Positions 33,501-42,521 of a stretch of DNA of 64,000 nucleotides are shown here, in pieces. This DNA comes from Gremmenia infestans (taxonomy: Eukaryota; Ascomycota; Leotiomycetes; Helotiales; Hamatocanthoscyphaceae): the NCBI GenBank assembly GCA_032629725.1, contig JAFEVB010000026.1, forward strand, positions 310,001 to 374,000. The letters are read 5' to 3'. Below the pieces are notes generated by a model that saw nothing but the letters and a program-made list of their open reading frames with translations, searched no databases and had not been told where the DNA came from. The stretch's first letter is position 1; every line of letters starts with the position of its first letter. Both the position numbers and the translations under genes were made by a program.

Positions 33501-34469
33501 GTCATTCTTAACCAACACGTACTCTCTATCTCTTTCGCCCGCAATCCTCGCACCTCCCACGCCAGCCATTCCATCCTCTCCATTCATCCCATTTAGATTC
33601 ATTAGCCGTTGCGTTAATTCATTTCTTTCTCTGACTCTCTCAATCTGAAATCTGCTGAACGCCATTCGATCCGGAAACATATCTTCTAATTGATCCTTAC
33701 TTAGACCCATACGCAACCTACTTCTCAGTCTGGCCGCATTTAGGATGTTGTATCTGTCGACGGGAGGCAGACTCATAAAGAATTCGCCATTGAAATCGAT
33801 CTTGCTGAAATCATAGAGATTGACATCTTCTCCGTTGTGAAATTGCCTCGCATAATCTTCCAGATCTTCCGCGCTCATAATCCGAGGATCGTTCGGTTGA
33901 CCCATACCTTCAATACCATTATCCAAATCTGGTAGATGATACGCGTCCGTTTTCTTGAACTTTCGATTTGCGGTTCGCTGTTGTACATTCATGCCCTCTT
34001 CGCCTACGTATACAAGCTGCTGCTCATCAGGAATAGCCTCTTCGTCGTCATCAAGAGGCCTCAATCCCGCCTTTTCACGTTCCCTATCTTTCTTCCTTCG
34101 TTCAGCCTCCTCCTCTCCCCTCCTCTGCATCTGTACAGCAAGCAGCTTCCCCGCCGTCCTAACCGCATCTTCTCTCCTGCCCTCTCGCCTCTGTTTCCGC
34201 CCTTGTATAGTCTGCCTCTTAAGAATCGGTGCCCCGCCATCGAATACAAAGACTGGCTTAATACCGAAAAACAGAAGCTTGCAAATCCTTCTGAAGAACC
34301 CGACAACGTGCGAGTTTCGCAGCGCATTTCCTTCCTTGTCGCGGACGGCTTTTAGAAATTGGTAGATCCAGATGGAGGCATCGACAGCGAGACGCTTGCG
34401 GTTGAGGGTTGGCAGAGGAGTTGGGCGTGCACAAGGATGTAGGATAGGCCAGAGGCCAGTGACACCCAT
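30570..34469 (-). CDS. rad2: DNA excision-repair endonuclease Rad2/XPG (Rad13)
   Basis: One exon, 1299 aa. The N-region of the FEN1/XPG nuclease starts at residue 1 (MGVTGLWPILHPCARP), with the catalytic VDASIW and VFVFDGG aspartates. A long acidic spacer typical of Rad2/XPG follows; it contains two ubiquitin-interacting-like helices (LNLAIAMSLQ near 451, LKQAIALSMQ near 475). The I-region sits near residues 940-1040 with EAEAQCAEL (about 952), TDDCDIFLFGG and LGSDYTEGLPGIGPVTALEI (about 1025, helix-hairpin-helix). A PCNA-binding box QSNITRFF lies near 1160, and a basic nuclear-localisation tail ends in KRKRAKV. Rad2/XPG makes the 3' incision in nucleotide excision repair within TFIIH complexes (family knowledge). 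All active-site acidic residues I can identify are present, so it should be functional. Confidence 0.95.
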   Translation of the reverse strand: MGVTGLWPILHPCARPTPLPTLNRKRLAVDASIWIYQFLKAVRDKEGNALRNSHVVGFFRRICKLLFFGIKPVFVFDGGAPILKRQTIQGRKQRREGRREDAVRTAGKLLAVQMQRRGEEEAERRKKDREREKAGLRPLDDDEEAIPDEQQLVYVGEEGMNVQQRTANRKFKKTDAYHLPDLDNGIEGMGQPNDPRIMSAEDLEDYARQFHNGEDVNLYDFSKIDFNGEFFMSLPPVDRYNILNAARLRSRLRMGLSKDQLEDMFPDRMAFSRFQIERVRERNELTQRLMNLNGMNGEDGMAGVGGARIAGERDREYVLVKNDGVEGGWALGVVSLDKSVGEREKPIDIDALHQKAKRDEEPSESEDEFEDVPVEGLNRLPKLNGAQKQNLSYGDFKAQEMADQRRQVYASRNGESSRQATVQLVEPDSLFVDDEATVGVSAGNGRGFDEEEEDLNLAIAMSLQKDQEFDRMDEEEHLKQAIALSMQQNHAHESEADEEEDFEDVLMPTYEQRAVPSSKPLTNSSGGMIAHIVNNRANAAVPKRKVADISDSDSDMDLQAALAKARKGKAPVIERRKVAPVVSNAKNPFDGPLPFEKLDLGSSIFGKKAEPQKAAVDNDESAEEDLAGGFENGEEEASRPLPPWLVGTSDIRSQVKEQKERDFELNAEDRERALEDERIFKQNNGPIEIESSDDGSDMEIVDAPPLAETTRDNMGDVAEDLRANPPVSDIPDDRQPSIEQQSDKNKPHRPAANEPEDEAMDWSESEYGDITTKSAKTVDTENPPGGRTDASSPKSKSASPEFEDVEMPPPNRMPEDHVPVNDGVKSLSALLEDGNMSDGIEAPSNLDSAPPVRANDRSQHDSEMDEFDFSDPDDEELLAQLAIEAEEHARFASTLNNKSERENQEAYERELKALRNQQKKDRRDADEVSQIMVTECQALLRLFGIPYITAPMEAEAQCAELVRLGLVDGVVTDDCDIFLFGGTRVYKNMFNSNKFVECYLSNDIEKELTLSRDQLISIAHLLGSDYTEGLPGIGPVTALEIISEFPTASGIQEFRDWWTSTQGNPHAIAISKESTVFRKKFRRAQGTKLFLPPGFPSPAVTEAYLKPDVDSTPDAFQWGVPDLDRLRDFLMATIGWSQERTDEVLVPVIRDMNRRETEGTQSNITRFFEGAVGAGAKTANGKEKTAGSKRMKEAVNKLKAKKQIGAFGSQTFGDQAAEWAKKNDLSYTEREREKAEKGKKGRKKRAAPVVVDNDDHEAEDGGDEEADDEGASSGAYRDTGKGKYRGKEKEPAKRKRAKV

Positions 34470-34851
34470 GTTGGAGGCTTCCTACAGTAAAACCCGCAGG
34501 TTTGTCCCTGAAAATTCGTATCGTCGACGTGGATGACGCGGGAGCTCAAGGTCGCGGTTTTGCGGATAGAGCGCGTTGATCGAGGGCCCATTCCACCATT
34601 GTTGTTGCAGTAAAACCCCGTCGCTAGTTTTAACTTCGAGATGCGTGTTGAGGATATTATATAGAAAAAAATGTTCCATCGTTGCCTTCAGTGCTGTAAG
34701 TCAATGACTCTTCGCCGCCAGAAACCTCCTCCTTATCTAATCGCCGCGGGTCCAAAAAGCGCGACGTCCTGCAAGCACTTCCACATCACACAACTCCAAC
34801 TTCTTCTAAGAACCGCTCCTCTCCTTCTAAGACCTTCACAGTCACCTCACC
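34470..34851. promoter_or_regulatory. Bidirectional promoter of rad2 and the Naa38-like gene
   Basis: Only 382 bp separate the two divergent start codons, so both promoters must overlap or sit back to back. The last 100 bp before the Naa38-like start are pyrimidine-rich (cttcttctaagaac, ctcctcttctaag types). Confidence 0.6.
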
Positions 34852-35248
34852 ATGGAGCAAGCCCAATCAAAAGATTATCTAACTTCTCTTTTGAACAAGA
34901 ACCTCCGTATCACTACTTCAGACGCCCGCATGTTCCTAGGGCAATTCAAATGCACAGACTCTGTACTTCCACCTTTCCTCTACATTTTTTACAGCATGCT
35001 TATACGTTCTGAAGGACCGAAATATAATCTTGGCCCACACATTCGAATACCGCATCCCACCTCCTCCCAAGAATCTCGACGAAAGCAAAGAGCCAGTCAC
35101 GCTGGATTTGACGAGCAGATATCTGGGTCTGGTGGTTGTACCTGGGGAGTATATTATACAAATTGAGGTTGAGGAGTTTGCCAGCCAGATGAAGGGGAAG
35201 AGTTTGAGCGGCAATCAAGCTGCTTTGAGGGAGGAGAGCGTTGTGTGA
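34852..35248 (+). CDS. Lsm-domain protein, NatC auxiliary subunit Naa38/LSMD1 (Mak31-like)
   Basis: Two exons, 34852-34962 and 35015-35248, with a 52-bp GT-AG intron, give 114 aa. The splice joins FKCTDS to DRNIILAHTFEYR, recreating the continuous Sm1 motif of an Lsm fold. The Sm2 part is LGLVVVPGEYIIQIEVE. Compared with canonical Sm proteins it has an insertion rich in Pro (RIPPPPKNLDE), as in LSMD1/Naa38. Naa38 is a small subunit of the NatC N-terminal acetyltransferase with Naa30 and Naa35 (family knowledge). Length and motif order fit well. The ATG lies right after a pyrimidine-rich leader. The alternative, another Lsm-like protein, is less likely because of the insertion. Confidence 0.82.
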
Positions 35249-36084
35249 AGAAGGGCTGAGAATTGGTAACGGATACAACAAACTCAGTACCGCTCTTATG
35301 GAAGGAAAAAGGAAGGAAATGGTCTAGAATCGCCAATGCCAAAGGCCAGGAGCCCGGGAACGACTATAGAAGTGGATATGGAAAGCTCCAATTCACAAAG
35401 ACGCGGAGCAGGGGAAGTCCTATGGTAGGCAAAATAGAGAAAGAGATTCAGCTTTCTGACTCTGGCTTTTGAGCTCAATAGAGTGTCTCATGATCAGTAA
35501 GATTGTCATACTGAAATGAATGTAAATCGGGAAGCTTTACTTGGGAGGATTATACAGATAGTGCTGATTCTTCGAAGCTTCACAGTTTAAGTTGACCACT
35601 TCATCGACCAACAGATAAACAGGTGCTCATCGCTTCTCCTATGCAATAGTTAGTATGATCTATCTGACAAATTTCAAACCTCTTGTTTCGCGCTCCCTTC
35701 GGTCACTTCCAGTCATTATGAGCCCCAAAATCCACACTTGTGTTTCTCGAGAGGAGATTCCTTGACTTGTATTGGCTGTTGCTATTATAGTTATCTCTTG
35801 ACTTTGCTTGGTCTGCTCTGGTGTCATAGTAGTGACTCTATTTTACCAGATTTTGATATCAAAATACTGTATTTATTTGCTTCTCATGACCAATTCATCC
35901 TCTACTACTATATCAAAGCCCTCTTTCGCGGTCACAATTTTCGAATGCTGCTGTGTCTTTTTGGAATTGCTTCATCAAATATTTACTCCAGTGTAGACCT
36001 TCCATTTGGAAACCACTTGCTTTACAGGTTTGAAATCTGTGGGCAACCTGACATACTCGGCGACTGCCGCTCTTTCTGTTGCGA
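35249..36084. other. Intergenic region before the amidoligase relic
   Basis: No supported gene. The frame 35738-36184 is rich in Leu, Cys and Ser, overlaps the amidoligase relic out of frame, and looks spurious. Confidence 0.45.
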
Positions 36085-36830
36085 ATGTCTCAAGGATATG
36101 AGCCAGAATCCGAACCTTCAAGGGCTGATACGGCCACTTTATCATTTGGAGTTGAGCTTGAATTTCTCATCGCAAAGCATATAGTTCCGGGCGAGGGAGC
36201 TACTAAAGAACAATTTGTATTGAATGTCGCAAATACGCTTCAGAAACGTGGAGTCTACAACGGTAAGCTTGGTGGGAAAACCCAATTTGGTGAATCTCAA
36301 GACCCCTAGGACTTTCTCTCAGTCCAATTTGTTCTACCTTATGATAACCCTTCTTACGACCACTCGAAGCTTCTGCCTTCCGAGACATGTGCTAATACTC
36401 CGTATTTCCAAAATCACAGCTAACTCACCATCACTCTATACTTGTTACCGATAAGAATCAATACACTAGTAAGTACGGGTATTGGTTTGCCCACGAAGAT
36501 GCATCAGTCGTTGGCGACCAGTGCTACGGCATGGAGCTCTCTTCCCCTGTTTTCATATCCGAGTCCGAAGACGCCAATGCAATCACTAGAGTCTACGAAT
36601 TGATTAAATATCAATGCTACGGTACTGTATCAGATAAATGCGGCCTGCACGTACACGTGGGTAAAGGTGGGGATAGTTCTTCGGATTAGAAAGTCATCAA
36701 CCTGTTCGCCATTCTTTGGACCTTTGAGACTCGGCTCGATAAGACACATTCTTCCCACCGATGTGATAATCACTATTGCCGCAGTATGCACACGACCTCA
36801 GTAGGTTCCATTGTTATGAAAAATAGATGA
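36085..36830 (+). pseudogene. Decayed amidoligase-type (Amidoligase_2) gene
   Basis: The 5' part from ATG 36085 reads LSFGVELEFLIAKHIVPGEG, the strand-plus-Glu start of the fungal putative amidoligase family, then QFVLNVANTLQKRGVYNG. In-frame stops follow (TAG 36307, TAA 36421). Homology resumes in another frame with YGYWFAHEDASVVG, YGMELSSPVF and the family hallmark CGLHVHVGKG, then meets TAG at 36687. The same frame carries on with VINLFAILWTFETRLDKTHSSHR before fading near 36790. An intron with donor at 36264 could remove the first two stops, but no acceptor I tried keeps the frame, and the TAG inside the conserved block cannot be removed by a standard intron. The last third of the family is missing. 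Family function (glutamine-amide or peptide-ligase-like chemistry) is predicted rather than proven even for intact members. Confidence 0.65.
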
Positions 36831-37213
36831 TACCTGGTGGTACGCAGCAGATGACATCTCTCAGAGGGATGGTCAGCCTCCATAATCGATAATTAGGGGC
36901 GTACGGGTCAAGGCGCAGAGTTGGTCAGATATGCTGAGGTTTGGGGACGTTGCGGGAAGACGCGACGCGGTGTCAAGTAAGGGGCGGGGTGGTACTTGCA
37001 ACCTCACGCATAAATTGTTAGGAGTTACCCTTTGCTTGCATCCTGATAAACATGTTCCTGCCCTTTGCTGCTCTCCAGGATTCGCAGTTGTTCTTCGCCC
37101 TAACTTGATATACAACATGGAAGACGTTGGCAAGCTGTATGTATTAGAATGCCATATCTTGCGCATCCCAACAGGTATGTATCAACGCGAGAGCCGTGCC
37201 CTTGTACTAACAG

Positions 37214-38145
37214 TCTGCGGCAGAAACACGAGCCCAGATATTCCGTTATCTCCTCATTTCGTAGTCTAGGAGCTATTTAGATCCATTTGCCCTCAAAAAC
37301 AATATCGAGAATATCGAAAGTGGTGAGGCCAGTGCGGATATAGGAGCCACAGAAAAGGATGAGGAGTCGAAGCGATATACGGCGATCCTACGTGTCAACC
37401 GACAGGTTTATAATGAAGCCATCTCAATCCTATACACCGAAACAGTACTTGTAATGGAACCTGGGGATATCTTCTGCCTGCGCCCAGAGGCTGACCTTGG
37501 AAGTCCAAGCAAGAAAATATGGAGACACAATCCCTTGGAATACCGTGGTGAGACCAATTCGAAGGGCAATAAAAATACAAGAAGCCAGTATTGGACGGTC
37601 GAATGGAGCCACATGTCTTTGCCCGATTCGAACGCATCGAAATACATATCGACCTAGACTTATCCGGCGGAGATGTGGTGATAGCACAGATCGAAATTCA
37701 TAAGAATTTCAATATTGATGCCGACGACATCAAGAACTACAAGTCATTCATACGGCGCACGAACTTGTTCAGGGATTTGGCTATAGTTCTAGCTAGATCG
37801 TCCATGTTAAAAAATCTCCAACTGGATGTGTCTGTTGAAGTGGATGTAGACTATCCCATGGATATTCCAGAGAGCGAGGACGAGGACGAAGGTGAGGAAG
37901 CAGATGCTAGCGAAGACCAATACATGCTTAAAGTCAACAACATGGCCACGGATATTCTAATAGAGAGTGGCTTGCTCGAACCGTTGAAATTGCTGTCGAA
38001 CGTTAAAAATTTTAACCTCACAGCTTCTGATGTAGACATAATGAACCCTGACTGGTCAGGCGACATGTCTCGCAAGCTTGGACCTAGAATCGCGAGGGTA
38101 GTTCAAGAATTAAAATTAAAGCAGGCGATTGAACGCAAGCCGTGA
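37214..38145 (+). pseudogene. 2EXR-type protein gene with an internal nonsense codon
   Basis: A reading frame beginning at about 37214 (AETRAQIFRYLLIS) hits TAG at 37262-37264. It then continues in the same frame for over 280 bp with clear family features: AILRVNRQVYNEAISILYTE and VMEPGDIFCLRPE. A 41-bp GT-AG intron (37548-37588) then joins EYR to VLDGRMEPHVFARFERIEIH. The remainder runs to the stop at 38145 and includes an acidic stretch (PESEDEDEGEEADASEDQ). The family is the fungal 2EXR/F-box-like group of unknown biochemical role. Only one nonsense codon separates this from an intact gene, and no convincing start exon was found, so a functional gene using the ATG at 37616 (39 bp after the splice) or an unseen intron is possible. 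It sits directly after the amidoligase relic. Confidence 0.55.
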
Positions 38146-39296
38146 GCAACACGATGCTTACTTTATGAGCACCCAATGCATTTCACACCCTCGACTATAT
38201 CTGGACTTGTTACTTGGGGCGAACATAGAGGCTCTGTTGGTTTGACAGAAGGGAAGAAGGCAGAAGGGAAATATAGCATTGGCCAACCTTCTGTTGGCTC
38301 TGATGGAAATAATTGGCTTTTCACATGGAAAAAGTGTGTAGGCGATCACCTTCGTCGTTTGCTTGAGCATTGATTTTCATGCTGTTATTCATTTTTAAAG
38401 ACTGAGAAAATCAGGGAGCTATGACTTATAGGCCGTTTATTCCAATCTGGTCCTGAAAAGAACCTAGGACGGTCTCCGCAGCTTGATATGATTCTTGGGG
38501 AAGACGCGGTCCGCGCTGCAACGAACCTTAATGAGCCTTTAACCAGTCAATGGAACGATCGCCGATCAGGAATCAGGGGAATCAGGGGACATTTCAGGAG
38601 GGCTACCCCTATTACACGTGATAGTACTTCCATGTTGGGTTAGCGTTAATACAACTTCAAACACCAAGAAGCGCCATTTCCAACATCATCTTATTCTAAC
38701 TTCAGCCCCTCAATTGTCTCTGCGCCCACGCATGCCCGCACAATCAGCAGTCAGAGTAAAGCTTTGTCAAACTTAAAGCTGACGATGAGCTCTCGAAATC
38801 TGGGGGTGGTCTGAACTGTTACCCACGGGGGTGGATTGTTGATGATCCGAGGAAAGCAATCTCTGGATCCCTTCACGGTGTCTCAGAGCTCTATTTCCGC
38901 GCCCTTGGCGATCCACTTTCAAATGCTTGTCTATGTCTTCTGGCCGTATCAACGGTCTCGATCCCAATCGTTGCTAGGGTAGCTCAGAAGTACCCGGCTG
39001 CTAATCGTCAAAATGCAGACCTTATATTATTTAATCATGGCTGTGCTGGATCTTGTTCTTGGCAATTCGTGGCTCGTGAAAGAATGTCGTGTTTCCTCTC
39101 TTCTACACCGTAGGTCATCTTCCGTTTTGGCTGTGAAAAAGACGCTCGTTATTGAAAGAAAAGTATTGCGAATCCTTCTCCAAACGTGTTTTGGGCCTGT
39201 TCACTCATTATAAGTTTTTAATTCGATTTCCCTTCGCTCTATCTGCAAATTGATTGATCTTTTCTCCTTCGACATACACACCCAATTCAACCTATT
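38146..39296. promoter_or_regulatory. Region upstream of the GH76 gene
   Basis: No supported gene. A stop-free but ATG-less frame runs from about 38757 to 39110 on the plus strand without recognisable similarity. A CACGTGA site lies near 38616-38622 and direct repeats of ATCAGGGGA near 38572-38590. The final 60 bp before the GH76 start are pyrimidine-rich. Confidence 0.4.
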
Positions 39297-40767
39297 ATGT
39301 GGTTCACCTCTTCACTTGCCTATACGGCTGCCATCTGTACGCTTGCTAGCCGAGGTGCAGATGCTGCCATTACATTAGACTTGACATCAGATGCGTCGAT
39401 AAAACAAGCAGCAGCGTCCGCAGCGTACGATATGATGAGCCATTATACTGGGAACCACACAGGAGACAACCCAGGGAATTTACCTGCACCGTATTATTGG
39501 TGGGAAGCTGGAGCGATGTAAAGTTTCCTATTCTTCGAAGGCGAGACTGTCATGCTAACGTTTCTTTCCCCCAGGTTCGGAACCATGGTCAATTATTGGT
39601 ACTATACGGGCGACAAATCCTACATTGATGTGACATCACAAGGTCTATTAAGTCAAATTGGAGAGGACTATGACTACATGCCGGAGAATCAAACGAAGAC
39701 TGAGGGAAACGACGATCAAGGGTTCTGGGGATTGGCAGCGATGACAGCGGCGGAGACAAAATTTCAAGATCCACCTGATGGGCAGCCGGGATGGCTCGCA
39801 CTTGCGCAAGGTGTGTTCAATACACAAGCAGCTCGGTGGGACGGAGCGAACTGCAATGGAGGACTCAGATGGCAGATATTTACCTTCAATAACGGGTACG
39901 ACTACAAGAACAGCATATCGAATGGTTGCTTCTTCAACCTTGCTGCGAGATTGGCTTTATACACGGGAAATTCAACGTATGCGGATTGGGCTATCAAGAC
40001 ATTCGACTGGGTCAATAGTGTAGGGTTGATGGGCTCAGATTTCAAGGTCCATGATGGTACACGAATTGGAGACAACTGCACAGCCAAGGATAATAATATG
40101 TGGACGTACAACTCAGGTATATATCTGCTCGGTGCTGCAGCAATGTATAACTATGTAAGCTTCTCGCAGCTCGATTATGGACTTTCAGCTAACCAAATCT
40201 TAGACAAACGGCAGCACGCTATGGCAAACCCGCGTACAGGGCCTTGTCGATGCCGGGCAAGATTTCTTCACCGATGGTGTCCTGTTCGAGCCCTGCGAAA
40301 GCAGCAAATGTAACATCGATCAGAAGTCCTTCAAGGCGTACTATACCCGGTGGACGGCAGCAACTACACAGATCGCACCCTTCACCAAAGATACCATCAT
40401 GAAGCGGATATCTACTTCAGCAACAGCAGCAGTAAAGACTTGCACAGGAGGGACTACCGGCAATGGTTGCGGCATGAGTTGGACAACGGGTGTAAACGAT
40501 GGAAGTCTAGGCGTAGGCGAGCAAATGTCGGCCCTCGAAGCTATCCAGAGCAACTTGGTGGGAAGTGCTGCGGCCTGGGTCAGTGCCGTGAAAGGTACGG
40601 GTACCAGTGAGGGGAATGCAGATGCAGGTTCTGACCAAACGCACGATGCGAGCAAGATTACTTCGAAACCAATTACTACGAAAGACAGAGTTGGGGCGGG
40701 GATTTTCACGGCTTTGATTTTGATCGGTGTTGTGGGGGGTTCTGCTACAATGATGATTTCGGAGTGA
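39297..40767 (+). CDS. GH76 endo-1,6-alpha-mannanase, Dcw1/Dfg5-type cell-wall enzyme
   Basis: Three exons, 39297-39517, 39575-40154 and 40204-40767, with introns of 57 and 49 bp, give 454 aa. Residues 1-22 form a signal peptide (SSLAYTAAICTLASRG) and the mature protein begins near AAITLDLTSD. The GH76 catalytic Asp pair is present in GNDDQGFWGLAAM (residues 120-121). Other family landmarks are PYYWWEAGAMFGTMVNYW across intron 1, CNGGLRWQ and NGCFFNLAARLA. The C-terminus is a small-residue linker followed by a hydrophobic tail (FTALILIGVVGGSATMM), the pattern of a GPI-anchor signal. Dcw1/Dfg5 proteins are thought to cut GPI glycans and cross-link GPI proteins into the cell wall (family knowledge). 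All expected parts are intact. Confidence 0.93.
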
Positions 40768-41117
40768 TTTTGGGATGGCATTATTTGGGGGCCCCGGTCT
40801 TGGGTCTTATAGCATAATTTGTAAATACCACGCAGACGAAAGTCTTCTGCTTTTCTGTTGCTTCATCAAGGGCCGTCGTCGAGCTATGTGTTCCTTCGTG
40901 CTTCTTCCCTTGTTGCCATCGCTTAGCCTAGCTGCAGAGACATCTTTAGGTACAGTATCCCTAAAGTTGGGCAGCGGGCTGCTGCTTCTAAGCTTTACCC
41001 AAAGAGCGTCACAGTATCACTTTCATCTGCGAATACCACTGCACCAACGCAGAGAGCACTTCTTATTCATGAACCTCCATTCTTCACGCTCTAAATATCT
41101 CGCTTCGCTCCACTCCT
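40768..41117. other. Convergent spacer
   Basis: 350 bp between convergent stop codons. Nothing of note beyond presumed 3' untranslated sequence. Confidence 0.5.
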
Positions 41118-41477
41118 TTACTCCTTCGGCTTCGGGTTCTGCTCTACCCAATCCTTCCCCAAGCGAACAGGAAAACGATTCCAAACCGTCTTGCACCCCG
41201 GCGGATCGTCGACCTTTACGACCTGCAACGTCTTCTTTAGGTCGCCTTTAGAGAGGTACTGGATTTCGTATGCTTTGTTGTCGCTATCGCTCTTTGGCAT
41301 AAGGCCGAGGCGGTCGAGTAGGGATTCCTCGATCGTTGTATAAGGGCTGGTGGGGTTGATGATGGCGGGCCCCGACCATACTCGCTCGCGGATGCCGTAA
41401 ATGATGACGATTATTGTTTTGAGTGGCACTTCGCTTCCCTCGCCTGAGGGTAGGTCGGTGGTGGGAGATTCTTGCAT
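41118..41477 (-). CDS. Small hypothetical protein (119 aa)
   Basis: Single exon from ATG at 41477. The sequence is compact and soluble-looking, with a beta-rich start (LKTIIVIIYGIRERVWSG), then NPTSPYTTIEESLLDRLGL and an ending rich in charged residues and Pro (KDWVEQNPKPKE). No signal peptide or membrane segment. The composition is coding-like and the frame is free of low complexity, which supports a real gene. I recognise no family; the 'INPTSPYTTIEESLLDRLGL' stretch superficially resembles retropepsin-like proteins but lacks the DTGA catalytic motif. It converges on the GH76 gene. Confidence 0.6.
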   Translation of the reverse strand: MQESPTTDLPSGEGSEVPLKTIIVIIYGIRERVWSGPAIINPTSPYTTIEESLLDRLGLMPKSDSDNKAYEIQYLSKGDLKKTLQVVKVDDPPGCKTVWNRFPVRLGKDWVEQNPKPKE

Positions 41478-42521
41478 TTTGGGAGTTGAATATGGATGTG
41501 GATATGAGGGAGGGGAGTCGTGAAAATTAGCAGGAGTGTATATTGGGGGGGGATCAAGTGTATTTCACCAAACGAGGAGGAAAATATAGGTAAGTGAATG
41601 GATGTCCTTTACGAGTGTTCTATACACATGTGGTGTTAACATTCACTATAGGACAACACAGCCCAGTCAACACATGACCTGCACTTCAAAACCATAGTTG
41701 CGGGCAGTAAGCTCAGCAGTTATTGTTTGCCAGCCCAGCCAAAAATGAAATGTCTCTATTAAGTTGGGCAAAACCATATTAAATTAATTACAATTTCGGT
41801 GCTGCTTGGGCCAGATTAACTGTATTTCAAAGAGCATGCGTTCCCCGAGCAGCAGTCCCAGATCAGTACCTAGGTTTCATGGCAGGTCCAACACATTCAT
41901 TCGAGTCTGCAGCCCATACTAAAATTGAATGTTACGATTTCGGGCCGTTGTAAGGAATGACTAGAGTGTTTGATTGTTCATTGCTACTAATCAGTTATTC
42001 TTTTTTTTGGTTGGTTGGTTGGCTATGAGTAACAAGATGTCTCGATTCACGTGTCCGTAGAGTCTCTCTTTGGAGGTGAATGTCATGCATCCTCGTAATT
42101 AGAGACTGTATCACACACGGTAGCAACGATGTAAGCCACTATGCGTTCCCAAAATCATGTTGGTTTGTACAGCATAGTAGCCGCAGCGTCAACTGCTGAG
42201 AATAAGCGAGGCGACCCCCCTAGTCCCTTTTTTTGATAGATCCTGGACAATGTTTACGTTGGAACAGTTATCGCCTGCTTGGAGTTATTAGTTGTGGTAG
42301 AAGCTAGTGAATGGCGAACGGGTGGCATGAATGGCGGTGGTCAGAGAATAGGTTTCCTTGAATTCAACGGTAAATTCAATGCCCGCTTTCCCTTCTTAAG
42401 ATAGATACTTGGTAATAAAGTTTTACCACCCACGGGCCTACTACTTCTTCTTGCAACCTCAAAGGTCCAGAAATAACCATACCCCATCTGGCATTCAACG
42501 AACTACCACAAACACCTCAAG
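41478..42521. promoter_or_regulatory. Divergent promoter region of small ORF and O-methyltransferase
   Basis: No gene seen. Contains a (GGTT)n microsatellite (about 42009-42022) after a T8 run and a pyrimidine-rich leader before 42522. Confidence 0.45.
42009..42022 (+). repeat. (GGTT)n microsatellite
   Basis: Three and a half GGTT units following an eight-base T run, in the intergenic region before the O-methyltransferase. Confidence 0.7.

Noticed and set aside
38757..39110. Stop-free plus-strand frame of about 116 codons
   Set aside because: No ATG at its start, no recognised similarity; may be chance or an exon remnant.
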